Assembly (NCBI GenBank): GCA_017561615.1
Contig: JAFZBT010000004.1
Coordinates: 1-17,801, forward strand
Source of the DNA: Erysipelotrichaceae bacterium
GTDB taxonomy: Bacteria > Bacillota_I > Bacilli_A > Erysipelotrichales > Erysipelotrichaceae
DNA length: 17,801 bases
Direction: 5' to 3'
The notes beneath the pieces are model-generated. The model made no database searches and was not told the DNA's origin. It saw only the letters and a list, made by a program, of their open reading frames with translations. The position numbers were made by a program, and so were the translations under genes. Of the stretch, positions 6,694-13,723 are shown one piece after another (position 1 is the stretch's first letter; every line of letters starts with the position of its first letter).

Positions 6694-8310
6694 ATGAGTG
6701 AATTAGACGAAAACAGGAGCAAGGTCGAACCGGAAGAGATCGTCACGGAAGTAATAGCTGACATTGACTTCCGCAAACCTGAGGCCCTCAATGTGGTCAG
6801 GGATGAAAAGGAAAAGGCGAAAGCCGCTGAAGCGGCCCAGCCGGAAAGCATTGACCTGATCCAGGCGGCTGAAGAGGCTGAGAAGGAAAAGCCGGCTCTG
6901 AGCAAGGACGAGAAGAAGCTGGCGAAAGAGCAGAAGGAGATCTCCGTTCTGGAGAGGGCGCTGGAATTTGCCAGGCACCCGAAATACTTCCTGCTGCTGG
7001 TCGTCATTCTTACCATCGTCTACATTGCCGATGAGCTCACCAGCAACATCAAGGGCTATACCCAGAGTTTCGTGATCTACGATCTCTTCAAGACAACCAT
7101 CAACACCCCGGAGTTTGACGCGGCCAGTTCGCAGCTGCAGCTGATCTCAACTGCCTGCTACCTGATCCTGATCATCGCTCCGTTCTACAAGTCCCTGGCT
7201 GACCGGCTGGGAAGAAGACTCTTTCTGATCATCAACACCATCGGCATGGGCATCGGCATGCTGGTCTGCGCCCTTTCCACCAACTTCATCATGTTCATCG
7301 TCGGCACGGTCATCATGACCTTCTTCACGCCCAACGATGTTCAGGTGATGTACATCATGGAATGCGCTCCGGCCAAGCACCGCGCCAAGATCGCCTCGCT
7401 GACCAAGGGCATTGCGACCATGTCGGTATCCCTGATCGGCTTATTGATCAAGATCTTCTACAACCGTGCTGATGTCGCCAGCTGGAGACTCATCTACATC
7501 GTTCCTATCGCCATTACCCTGGTGGTGGGAATCGCCTCAATATTCATTGTCAAGGAGACCCCGGTCTACGCGGAAAAGCGCCTGGAATATCTCAGGTCCT
7601 CCAAGGAGGAGAGAGTGACCAGAGCCAGAGAAGCGAAAGAGGCTGCCAAAGAGGAAAAGAAGAACAAGGTATCCGTTTTCTCCGCCTTCAAATACATCTT
7701 CACCCATGAGCAGACTCTGGCCATCGCCATCGTCGGCGTGATCTTCTCCCTGTCCACCGGCTTTACCAACGTTTACGGTACGGTCGTCGAAGCGGGTCTG
7801 GGCACCAAGGCACTGAGCGTTGAGGACACCAATGTCATCTACGCCTTCTGGCCGATCATCAACGGCATCTTCACCTTCTTAGGCGGCATCATCTCCGATG
7901 TCATGGGAAGAAAGAAGTCGTCGCTGATCCTGGGCGTCTGGGCGCTGATCGGACTGGTAATGTTTGTGACCGGCTGTGCCTACGGCGGTTCAGCTTACCT
8001 GATCGGCTTCGGTTACGGTTTCTACTGTGCCGGCTTATGGTCGATCAGCGACCTGCTGTACATCATCATTACTGCTGAAAGCGTACCTACCGGCATCCGG
8101 GCCTCGGTCATGGGCTGCATGTCCCTGATCGGCATGTTCGGAACCGGCATCTCCTGGATCATCAATGCCCTGGTCATTAACTGGGTCGGCTCAGCCAGAC
8201 TCGGCGTTACCCTGATGACGGCATATCTGCCGGTCATGGGAATCGCCCTGGCCCTGCTGATGCTGAGAGTCAGGGAGACCAAAGGCGTCGATCTGAGCGA
8301 GATCGCTTAG
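6694..8310 (+). CDS. MFS transporter with a long charged N-terminal extension
   Basis: This is a 538-residue major facilitator of the cytoplasmic membrane. Residues 1-95 are hydrophilic and rich in Glu, Lys and Ala (for example EAAQPESIDLIQAAEEAEKE), probably helical or coiled-coil, and are not part of the standard fold. TM1 begins near residue 98. MFS loop motif A appears as LADRLGRRLF after TM2 and again in the second half as ISDVMGRKKSS, so both six-helix halves are complete. The central loop is also strongly charged (residues about 290-325, with repeated EAKEAAKEEKK-type sequence). The pattern resembles sugar-porter-like MFS proteins, but the substrate is unknown. The gene starts 11 bases after permease 2 with a weak AGGATGG ribosome site and has no promoter of its own, so it belongs to the transport operon. 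It may import a related nutrient or export a by-product. Confidence 0.85.
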   Translation: MSELDENRSKVEPEEIVTEVIADIDFRKPEALNVVRDEKEKAKAAEAAQPESIDLIQAAEEAEKEKPALSKDEKKLAKEQKEISVLERALEFARHPKYFLLLVVILTIVYIADELTSNIKGYTQSFVIYDLFKTTINTPEFDAASSQLQLISTACYLILIIAPFYKSLADRLGRRLFLIINTIGMGIGMLVCALSTNFIMFIVGTVIMTFFTPNDVQVMYIMECAPAKHRAKIASLTKGIATMSVSLIGLLIKIFYNRADVASWRLIYIVPIAITLVVGIASIFIVKETPVYAEKRLEYLRSSKEERVTRAREAKEAAKEEKKNKVSVFSAFKYIFTHEQTLAIAIVGVIFSLSTGFTNVYGTVVEAGLGTKALSVEDTNVIYAFWPIINGIFTFLGGIISDVMGRKKSSLILGVWALIGLVMFVTGCAYGGSAYLIGFGYGFYCAGLWSISDLLYIIITAESVPTGIRASVMGCMSLIGMFGTGISWIINALVINWVGSARLGVTLMTAYLPVMGIALALLMLRVRETKGVDLSEIA

Positions 8311-8339
8311 CGTCAGTTGTCAGACAGCAAATCAAGCAG

Positions 8340-8377
8340 AAGTCCTTCATGTCACCTGTTGGCATGGGGGACTTTTT
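8340..8377 (+). terminator. Terminator of the transport operon
   Basis: The 12-bp stem AAGTCCTTCATG (8340-8351) pairs with CATGGGGGACTT (8363-8374) with two G-U pairs and an 11-base loop, followed by a T run to 8377. It ends the operon that begins with the BMP lipoprotein. Confidence 0.75.
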
Positions 8378-8429
8378 CGCTGTAGCAGATACCGTGAGGC
8401 GGTCATGACAGAACAGACGCATGAGTATG

Positions 8430-8458
8430 TTGAATACGGAAGAGTTTGGGCCTAAAAT
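8430..8458 (+). promoter_or_regulatory. Promoter of the zinc-ribbon gene
   Basis: The -35 TTGAAT (8430-8435), a 17-base spacer and the -10 TAAAAT (8453-8458) form a sigma-A-type promoter about 30 bases before the start codon. Confidence 0.65.
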
Positions 8459-8487
8459 ATGAGTAACAATCAATTGGAGGTAATAAT

Positions 8488-9345
8488 ATGTACTGTGCAA
8501 AATGCGGCCGCTATCTGGAAGATAATCTGAACTTCTGCCCGTATTGCGGTCAGAGAGTCTCTTCTGTCTACACCACTTCAATGTCACTTCTGGACAAGTC
8601 GGTCTCTACGGCAAATGATGAAGATATCTACAACCTGGTGCTGGTTGACTGCGGATCCTGCAGCAAGAGCGATACCAACGACCTGCTGGAAGACATCTTC
8701 GGCTATTCCGACTCCGAAGCCACCCAGCTGATCAAGATGGCTCCGGTCGTCGTCGGCGAGAATCTCACCGCTGTCGAAGCAGCCACCGTAGCCCAGGTGT
8801 TTACCGAATACGGCGTTGAGGTCTCCGTTACCAATCAGGATGACCAGTATATCGACCTGTCCGACAATGCCGTCGAATCCATCTTCGACAGCAAGGGCAA
8901 TCTTTTGACCAGCATCATCTCCGTCATCGGCGCCCTGACAGTGGCCAACCGCATCAAGAGATACCGCCGCTATAAGAAACCGTCACTGCTGGAAAGACTC
9001 TTCAGGATCAAATACCGGCCCAATCCGCCGAAATACACCAGGTTCTTCCGTCCGAAGTTCAATTTCTTTGAACAGCAGCCCCGCAAGACGGTCAAGAAAC
9101 CGCCGGTCAATTTCAACCCCTTCGGCTTTGGCCAGCCGTACAACAATTACAAGCCGGCCAACAACAAGCCGGCCTACAACCAGAAGCCGCAGCAGAATAA
9201 CAAGCCGTCAAACAACAAGCCGGCTTACAACCAGAAGCCCCAGCAGAATAACAAGCCGGCAGCCAACAAGCCTTCCGGCTCGCATTCCGGCTCCCTGAAG
9301 GACGCCGGGAAGAAAACGCTGTCCGGAAACAAGGGCAGGAAATAA
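8488..9345 (+). CDS. Zinc-ribbon protein with L7/L12-like domain and repetitive Asn/Pro/Lys tail
   Basis: This 285-residue protein has no assigned function. Residues 1-22 are a zinc ribbon with Cys3-x2-Cys6 and Cys17-x2-Cys20. Residues about 47-115 align almost without gaps with the C-terminal domain of ribosomal protein L7/L12: the pattern VLVDxG, then GYSDSEATQLIKMAPVVV, A-rich helix and YGVEVSV corresponds to L7/L12 GLGLKEAKDLVxxAP and AGAEVEV. A short hydrophobic helix (about 138-155) is followed by a basic region (RIKRYRRYKK) and a low-complexity tail with two 17-residue repeats. GGAGG lies 7 bases before the ATG. It is transcribed alone between two terminators. The ribbon could recruit the protein to RNA, DNA or a protein partner, and the tail looks disordered. 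The domain reading is by eye, so the function stays open. Confidence 0.8.
   Translation: MYCAKCGRYLEDNLNFCPYCGQRVSSVYTTSMSLLDKSVSTANDEDIYNLVLVDCGSCSKSDTNDLLEDIFGYSDSEATQLIKMAPVVVGENLTAVEAATVAQVFTEYGVEVSVTNQDDQYIDLSDNAVESIFDSKGNLLTSIISVIGALTVANRIKRYRRYKKPSLLERLFRIKYRPNPPKYTRFFRPKFNFFEQQPRKTVKKPPVNFNPFGFGQPYNNYKPANNKPAYNQKPQQNNKPSNNKPAYNQKPQQNNKPAANKPSGSHSGSLKDAGKKTLSGNKGRK
9163..9264 (+). repeat. Two in-frame 51-bp tandem repeats
   Basis: Copies at 9163-9213 and 9214-9264 encode NKPAYNQKPQQNNKPSN and a near-identical second unit, and a third copy begins at 9265 (NKP). The copies differ by only a few bases. The repeat lies in the low-complexity tail of the zinc-ribbon protein and is of a kind prone to copy-number change. 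Confidence 0.85.
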
Positions 9346-9357
9346 ACGGCTGATATT

Positions 9358-9385
9358 GAAGACTCTCCCTTCGGAGAGTCTTTTT
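9358..9385 (+). terminator. Terminator of the zinc-ribbon gene
   Basis: An 8-bp GC-rich stem, GACTCTCC (9361-9368) with GGAGAGTC (9373-9380), extended by A-T pairs, has a CTTC loop and is followed by TTTTT. Confidence 0.9.
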
Positions 9386-9402
9386 CATGCCGGTGGGGCA
9401 AC

Positions 9403-9430
9403 TTGACAAGCGAGCCGGGGAAAGAATAAT
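9403..9430 (+). promoter_or_regulatory. Promoter of the CNNM/CorC-type gene
   Basis: The -35 TTGACA (9403-9408) is a perfect consensus and is followed by a 16-base spacer and the -10 AATAAT (9425-9430). Transcription would begin near 9437. Confidence 0.7.
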
Positions 9431-9468
9431 ATATTATATGTTTATGTAAGGAGCTGATTGGTTTTCAT

Positions 9469-10851
9469 ATGGACCCTCATTTGTGCAATCTCTTTGGTTT
9501 AATTACTGCTGAGGCTGCGGAAGCAGCCGGAGAAAAGGATGTATTCGGATATGTCCTGCTGTTGATCGTATTAATTGGAATAAACGCTTTTTTTGCCAGC
9601 AGCGAACTCGCTGTCGTTTCCCTCAATGATGCCAAGCTGGAAAAGATGGCCAATGAAGGAAACCGCAAGGCAAAGTTGATATATAAGTTAGTTCAGAAGC
9701 CCACGGCTTTTCTTTCGACCATTCAGATCGGCGTGACCCTGGCCGGTTTCCTTTCCAGTGCCGTGGCCGCCGATACCTTTGCCGACTATGTCGTCAGGCT
9801 GTTTGAAAAGACCAGCCTTCCGGCTGATGCCGTCAGGATGGTTTCGATCTTCGTGATCACCCTGCTGCTGTCGTTCATTACGCTGGTATTCGGCGAGCTG
9901 CTTCCCAAGCGGGCCGCCATGACCAATCCGGAGAAGGTAGCCTTTGCCGAAGCCGGACTGCTGGATCTCTGTTACAAGGTCTTCCGGCCTCTGGTCCTGC
10001 TGGTCTCCTGGACGGTCAATGCCCTGGCCAAGCTGTTCGGCATCAGGGAACATGACGGCGACTCCGAATCCGCCGAGGAAGAGATCAGGATCATGGTCGA
10101 CGCCGGCAACGAGAAGGGCTTCATTGAAAACGAAGAAAAGGACATGATCAACAATGTCTTTGAGTTCAACGACCGCACGGTCGGCGAGATCATGACGCAC
10201 CGTACCGACATGACTTCCCTGGAGATCAATCAGACCCTTGAAGAAGTTCAGGCCGCTTTCAACTCCACCGGTTACTCCCGGATCCCGGTCTATGACGGCG
10301 ACATCGACTCCATTGAGGGCATTCTCTATGTCAAGGATGTCTTCAAGTACATGACCGATGAGAATCACGGCGAATTCCACATCGCCGATCACATCCGCGA
10401 ACCGCTCTTTGTCTATGAGAACATGAAGTGCGATGACCTGATGACTACCTTCCAGAAGGAAAAGGTCCAGGTTGCCATCGTGCTGGACGAATACGGCGGA
10501 ACCTACGGCATCGTCTCCATGGAAGACCTGCTGGAGTCCATCGTCGGCAACATTCAGGACGAATTCGACAACGAGGAACAGGAGATCCAGCAGATCTCCG
10601 ATGATCACTACATCGTTGACGCTGCCGCCCTGATCGACGATCTCAGCAAGCTGATCAAGATCGAACTCGATGATTCGCAGAACGATACCGTCGGCGGTCT
10701 GGTCATGGATGCCCTCGGCTATGTACCCGATGAAGATGAAAGACCGTCAGTGACGATCAAGAACGTGACCTTCAGGATCCTGTCCATGGATGATCAGTCC
10801 ATTGACAAGATCGACGTCACGGTCAAGAGGGAGCCGGACAGTGAAAACTGA
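9469..10851 (+). CDS. CNNM/CorC-family (hemolysin-family) membrane protein with CBS pair
   Basis: This 460-residue membrane protein belongs to the group once called hemolysins (TlyC, YhdP/YrkA, MpfA), of which some members export or regulate Mg2+. A DUF21/CNNM transmembrane domain spans about residues 25-190, with the marker blocks NAFFASSELAVVSLNDAKL, KPTAFLSTIQIGVTLAGFLSSA and TLVFGELLPKRAAM. The CBS pair covers about 210-335 (VGEIMTHRTDM, YSRIPVYDGDIDSIEG, VAIVLDEYGGTYGIVSMEDLLESIVG). A CorC_HlyC domain fills the C-terminus to about 455. The length is typical. The ATG follows an AAGGAG (9448-9453) at an unusually long 15 bases, and no better in-frame start is visible, so translation may be weak. 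A DUF3284-like gene overlaps its end by 11 bases. Confidence 0.9.
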   Translation: MDPHLCNLFGLITAEAAEAAGEKDVFGYVLLLIVLIGINAFFASSELAVVSLNDAKLEKMANEGNRKAKLIYKLVQKPTAFLSTIQIGVTLAGFLSSAVAADTFADYVVRLFEKTSLPADAVRMVSIFVITLLLSFITLVFGELLPKRAAMTNPEKVAFAEAGLLDLCYKVFRPLVLLVSWTVNALAKLFGIREHDGDSESAEEEIRIMVDAGNEKGFIENEEKDMINNVFEFNDRTVGEIMTHRTDMTSLEINQTLEEVQAAFNSTGYSRIPVYDGDIDSIEGILYVKDVFKYMTDENHGEFHIADHIREPLFVYENMKCDDLMTTFQKEKVQVAIVLDEYGGTYGIVSMEDLLESIVGNIQDEFDNEEQEIQQISDDHYIVDAAALIDDLSKLIKIELDDSQNDTVGGLVMDALGYVPDEDERPSVTIKNVTFRILSMDDQSIDKIDVTVKREPDSEN

Positions 10852-11257
10852 TTTCCGCATGAAGGCTTCCGTACAGGAAGTGTACGGAACGCTGCTTGAC
10901 TCCGTCATCGCCGAAGCCAGAATGTACGCCGGCAAGCAGATCAGCGAAAAGGATCTGGCTTCCGGATACAAGTATCACCGCAAGGTAAGAAAGAGCGGCA
11001 GGGAACAGGATGTCGTCGTTCACATCCGCAAGCCGGTTGAAAACCGCAACATCCACATCATGAGCGCTTATCCGCAGGAAAGCTTTGAAATGGATTACCT
11101 GCTGGAAAAGATCGATGATACCCATACCATAATCCACTATGAACAGACCGGTTCCCGCGAAAAGGACAGAAAGGCAGGTCTGCTGTTCAGATGGGGAATG
11201 AAGAGAAGATTCAAGCAGCTGGAAACGTACATCAGAAGATCACGCAAGAGCTGGTAA
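10841..11257 (+). CDS. DUF3284-like protein
   Basis: This 138-residue cytoplasmic protein has no known activity. It opens VKTDFRMKASVQEVYGTLLDSVIAEA and runs through a GYKYHRKV segment, a central strand pattern (YPQESFEMDYLLEKID, THTIIHYEQTGS) and a basic C-terminus (RRFKQLETYIRRSRKSW), which resembles the DUF3284/START-like small proteins of Bacillota as I remember them. The GTG at 10841 is chosen as start because a GAGGGAG site lies 7 bases upstream; an ATG at 10859 is the alternative. The gene overlaps the end of the CNNM/CorC gene by 11 bases and so is probably translationally coupled to it. The assignment to DUF3284 rests on pattern, not on a profile search. Confidence 0.72.
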   Translation: MKTDFRMKASVQEVYGTLLDSVIAEARMYAGKQISEKDLASGYKYHRKVRKSGREQDVVVHIRKPVENRNIHIMSAYPQESFEMDYLLEKIDDTHTIIHYEQTGSREKDRKAGLLFRWGMKRRFKQLETYIRRSRKSW

Positions 11258-11261
11258 ATGA

Positions 11262-11292
11262 AAATGCCCGTCAGTCGACGGGCATTTGTTTT
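11262..11292. terminator. Bidirectional terminator between convergent genes
   Basis: The 11-bp stem AAATGCCCGTC (11262-11272) with GACGGGCATTT (11277-11287) has an AGTC loop, with T-rich sequence on the plus strand to 11292 and A-rich sequence on the left that gives T's on the minus strand. It serves the DUF3284-like gene and the convergent phosphoesterase-like gene. Confidence 0.85.
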
Positions 11293-11305
11293 GTCATATA
11301 GATGA

Positions 11306-12085
11306 CTACTTAATGGTTACGATGACGATCTCGGGATCGCAGAAGAGCCGGTGAGCGGTCTTGCTCATGCCCAGCCCGGAAGAGTAGTACAGCTTGTCCG
11401 CGCCGTGGTAGCCCAGACGGTAGCGGCCGGAGAAGGGCCAGTTGAGCTGCCGGCTGTGGCTGTTGCCGCACAGGATCAGATCAGCATCCGTCAGCTGACT
11501 CCGTAAGTCCAGAGAGTGAATGACGGCGATCAGCAGGGAATCCGCGGGCAGGGCGCTGTCCACCTGGCGGTTGTAGCTGTAGCCGCAGATGCTGAAGCTG
11601 CGGCTGGAGGTCAGATGGATCCTGACGCTGTCCTCAATGATCTCAAAGCCGGCGTCGGAAAGGATCTTGTTGGTGATGTTGCGCCGGCCTTCGCTGATCA
11701 GATCGTAGTCACCGAAGATCGCAAACTTGCCCTGCGGAGACCGCAGGCTGCGGAAGAAACCGGTCAGCAGGGTGATGTCATCGCCTTCCGGGGTGTAGTC
11801 TTCATCAAACAGATCGCCGCCGAAGACGATCAGGTCGTAATCCAGCGTTTCAACGGTTCCGGCGATCTTCTTCAGATTGGCTTCATCCGTATAGGTTCCG
11901 TATTCCAGATCAGTCATATAGAGGATCCGGAAGCCCTCGCCTCTAGTCTGGGCGTCGCTGACCGTCAGATAGCTGACCTTATAGTCATAAGGCGCCAGAA
12001 AAGTCGCGTCGTAGTAAGTGAACATGACGGCGGCCAGAAGCAGGACAATGACGGCCAGTACGGCGATCAGCGTTTTCTTGTTCAT
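11306..12085 (-). CDS. Membrane-anchored metallophosphoesterase-fold protein with degenerate metal site
   Basis: This 259-residue protein has an N-terminal membrane anchor (residues 5-22, uncleaved-looking) and then a YkuE-like calcineurin-type phosphoesterase fold facing outward. The usual motifs are all present but altered. DxH is D59-L-E61; GDxxD is intact (G90-D91, D94); GNHD reads GDYD (125-128); an H190 follows in AVIH; GHTHGGQ reads GNSHSRQ (207-213). The C-terminal PEIV block matches the family. Thus at least the first His, the Asn and His of GNHD and the first His of GHTH are lost, so ordinary two-metal catalysis is unlikely; a binding role or different chemistry is possible. The gene is convergent with the CorC unit and divergent from yjjI. 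No Shine-Dalgarno site is seen, and the predicted transcript start is at the ATG. Confidence 0.8.
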   Translation of the reverse strand: MNKKTLIAVLAVIVLLLAAVMFTYYDATFLAPYDYKVSYLTVSDAQTRGEGFRILYMTDLEYGTYTDEANLKKIAGTVETLDYDLIVFGGDLFDEDYTPEGDDITLLTGFFRSLRSPQGKFAIFGDYDLISEGRRNITNKILSDAGFEIIEDSVRIHLTSSRSFSICGYSYNRQVDSALPADSLLIAVIHSLDLRSQLTDADLILCGNSHSRQLNWPFSGRYRLGYHGADKLYYSSGLGMSKTAHRLFCDPEIVIVTIK

Positions 12086-12091
12086 AGAATC

Positions 12092-12100
12092 ATTTTAACA
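12092..12100 (-). promoter_or_regulatory. Extended -10 promoter of the phosphoesterase-like gene
   Basis: The minus strand reads TGTTAAAAT, an extended -10 (TG-N-TAAAAT), ending 6 bases before the ATG at 12085. This would place the transcription start at or next to the A of the start codon, predicting a leaderless mRNA. No clear -35 is visible. Confidence 0.45.
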
Positions 12101-12109
12101 TAGTTTGCC

Positions 12110-12125
12110 GGCTTTCAGGAAAGCC
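12110..12125. promoter_or_regulatory. Inverted repeat in divergent intergenic region
   Basis: GGCTTTC-AG-GAAAGCC is a perfect 7-2-7 inverted repeat between the promoter of the phosphoesterase-like gene and that of yjjI. It could be an operator for a dimeric regulator of either gene. It lacks the T run of a terminator. Confidence 0.35.
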
Positions 12126-12159
12126 CGGTGCAGACTGCTTATAATCAGGGAGTCAATGA

Positions 12160-12168
12160 TGATATAAT
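12160..12168 (+). promoter_or_regulatory. Extended -10 promoter of yjjI
   Basis: TGATATAAT is a consensus extended -10, about 30 bases before the ATG. A second TATAAT lies at 12140-12145. Neither has a clear -35. Transcription from the first would begin near 12175. Confidence 0.5.
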
Positions 12169-12199
12169 AGGCATGTAATGAAAGCGTGAGGATAAAGCT

Positions 12200-13723
12200 A
12201 TGAGCGAAACCAAGAAGTATCAGCAGGAAATCGAAGAGATCATGAACGACCGGTCACTGACTTACTGGCAGAGGACGGATGCCCTGGCCAAGTATGCCGA
12301 AAACATCCTGGACTACCCGCAGGGTACCCCGGAACAGTTCTACATCCTTGAGGAAAGCCGGGAGATCTCCGATCTCCATGAGGGACACGGGCCGAAGTGC
12401 CCGCGCTACATCCTGCCGGACTATAAGAAGTTTCTGAAGGAAGGCTCACAGTTTCTGCGCCTTGAACCTCCCGTTAATCTTCTGGAAGCGGTCAGCGCTC
12501 TGCTTATCTTCTATCATAATGCCCATTCCATCGACCGTTTTCCGGTCTTCCTGGGCCGCTTTGACGATCTTCTGGAAGAATACGTACTGAAGGAAGACCG
12601 TAAGAAGGCCAAAGAGATCCTCAAGTGGTTTCTGATCAGCATCGACAGGACGATGTCCGACAGCTTCGTTCAGGCCAATCTGGGTCCGGAGGAGACCGTT
12701 ACCGGAAACATCATTCTCGAACTGCTCCCCGAGCTGCAGAACATCACGCCCAACGTCTCCCTGCGCTATGATCCCGAGGTGACTCCGGATGAGTTCGCCA
12801 AGAAAGCGCTGGACAGCGCCCTGAAGTGCGCCAATCCGGCCTTTGCCCTGGACAGCTTCTATAAGGAAAGAGTCGGAGAGGACTACGGCATCGCTTCCTG
12901 CTACAACGGACTGCTGATCGGCGGCGGCGCCTTTACGCTGACCAGACTGAGACTGGGAACCATTTCCGAGCACTGCAAAGATTCCGCGGACTTCTTCGAA
13001 TACCGGCTGCCCTTATGCATTGACACGCAGCTGAAGTTCATGGATGCCAAGATCAGAAACGTCGTGGAGAACCGCGCCTTCTTTGATTCCGACTGGATGG
13101 TCAGGGAAGGATTCGTCCACAAGGACCGCTTTGTCGGCCTGTTCGGACTGGTAGGTCTCTGCGAATGCGTCAATAACCTGATGAAAAAGGACGGAAAGGA
13201 AGGCCGCATGGGCCACGATAAGGAAGCCGACCAGCTGGGCGTCCGGATCCTTGAGACGATCGAAAAGGCGGTAAACGAGCACTACTGCCCGTATTCATAC
13301 AAACATCATTTCGTCATGCACTCCCAGGTGGGCGCCGATGACGATGAAGGCAACTCTGCCGGCACCAGGATCGCCTACGGCGACGAACCGGAGCTCTATG
13401 AGCATCTGAAGAACTGCGGCCTCTACCATCACTTCTTCCCCTCCGGCGTCGGCGACATCTTCCCGTTTGACGAGACAGCCTTCCGCAATCTTGATGCCCT
13501 GCTGGACATCTTCAAGGGCGGCTTCAAGGTCGGCGTCAAGTACATGTCCACCTATCTGGGATCCGGCGATCTGATCAGGGTAACCGGCTATCTGATGAAG
13601 AAGTCGGAAGTTGAGAAGCTGAAGAAGGGCGAAGCGGTCGCCAATGATTCCGTTGTCCTGGTCGTTGACAAGACTCCGGCAAGGCATCTGACGGAAAAGA
13701 AGGTCAGGAGCTTCAATGATTAA
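12200..13723 (+). CDS. yjjI: YjjI-family glycyl radical enzyme
   Basis: This 507-residue cytoplasmic enzyme belongs to the YjjI group (formerly DUF3029), related to anaerobic ribonucleotide reductase; its reaction is unknown. The glycyl radical site is in RVTGYLMKK, with Gly463, 44 residues from the C-terminus as in other glycyl radical enzymes. The likely thiyl radical cysteine is Cys234 in GIASCYNGLLIGGGAF. The length matches E. coli YjjI (about 516). GAGGA lies 7 bases before the ATG. The downstream activase gene overlaps its end by 8 bases, so both should be made together. Such radicals are destroyed by oxygen, implying anaerobic life or conditions. In E. coli the pair borders the deo operon, and here a nucleoside-type importer lies upstream in a separate unit, so a role near nucleoside or deoxyribose metabolism is a reasonable guess, no more. 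Confidence 0.9.
   Translation: MSETKKYQQEIEEIMNDRSLTYWQRTDALAKYAENILDYPQGTPEQFYILEESREISDLHEGHGPKCPRYILPDYKKFLKEGSQFLRLEPPVNLLEAVSALLIFYHNAHSIDRFPVFLGRFDDLLEEYVLKEDRKKAKEILKWFLISIDRTMSDSFVQANLGPEETVTGNIILELLPELQNITPNVSLRYDPEVTPDEFAKKALDSALKCANPAFALDSFYKERVGEDYGIASCYNGLLIGGGAFTLTRLRLGTISEHCKDSADFFEYRLPLCIDTQLKFMDAKIRNVVENRAFFDSDWMVREGFVHKDRFVGLFGLVGLCECVNNLMKKDGKEGRMGHDKEADQLGVRILETIEKAVNEHYCPYSYKHHFVMHSQVGADDDEGNSAGTRIAYGDEPELYEHLKNCGLYHHFFPSGVGDIFPFDETAFRNLDALLDIFKGGFKVGVKYMSTYLGSGDLIRVTGYLMKKSEVEKLKKGEAVANDSVVLVVDKTPARHLTEKKVRSFND

Noticed and set aside
9163..9300. Tandem repeats as a CRISPR array or intergenic repeat element
   Set aside because: The repeats are in frame, abut without spacers and encode a low-complexity protein tail.
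9688..10608. Minus-strand open frame (306 codons) inside the CNNM/CorC gene
   Set aside because: The plus-strand frame has recognised domains, promoter and terminator; the antisense protein is low-complexity, Asp/Gly-rich and lacks a ribosome site.
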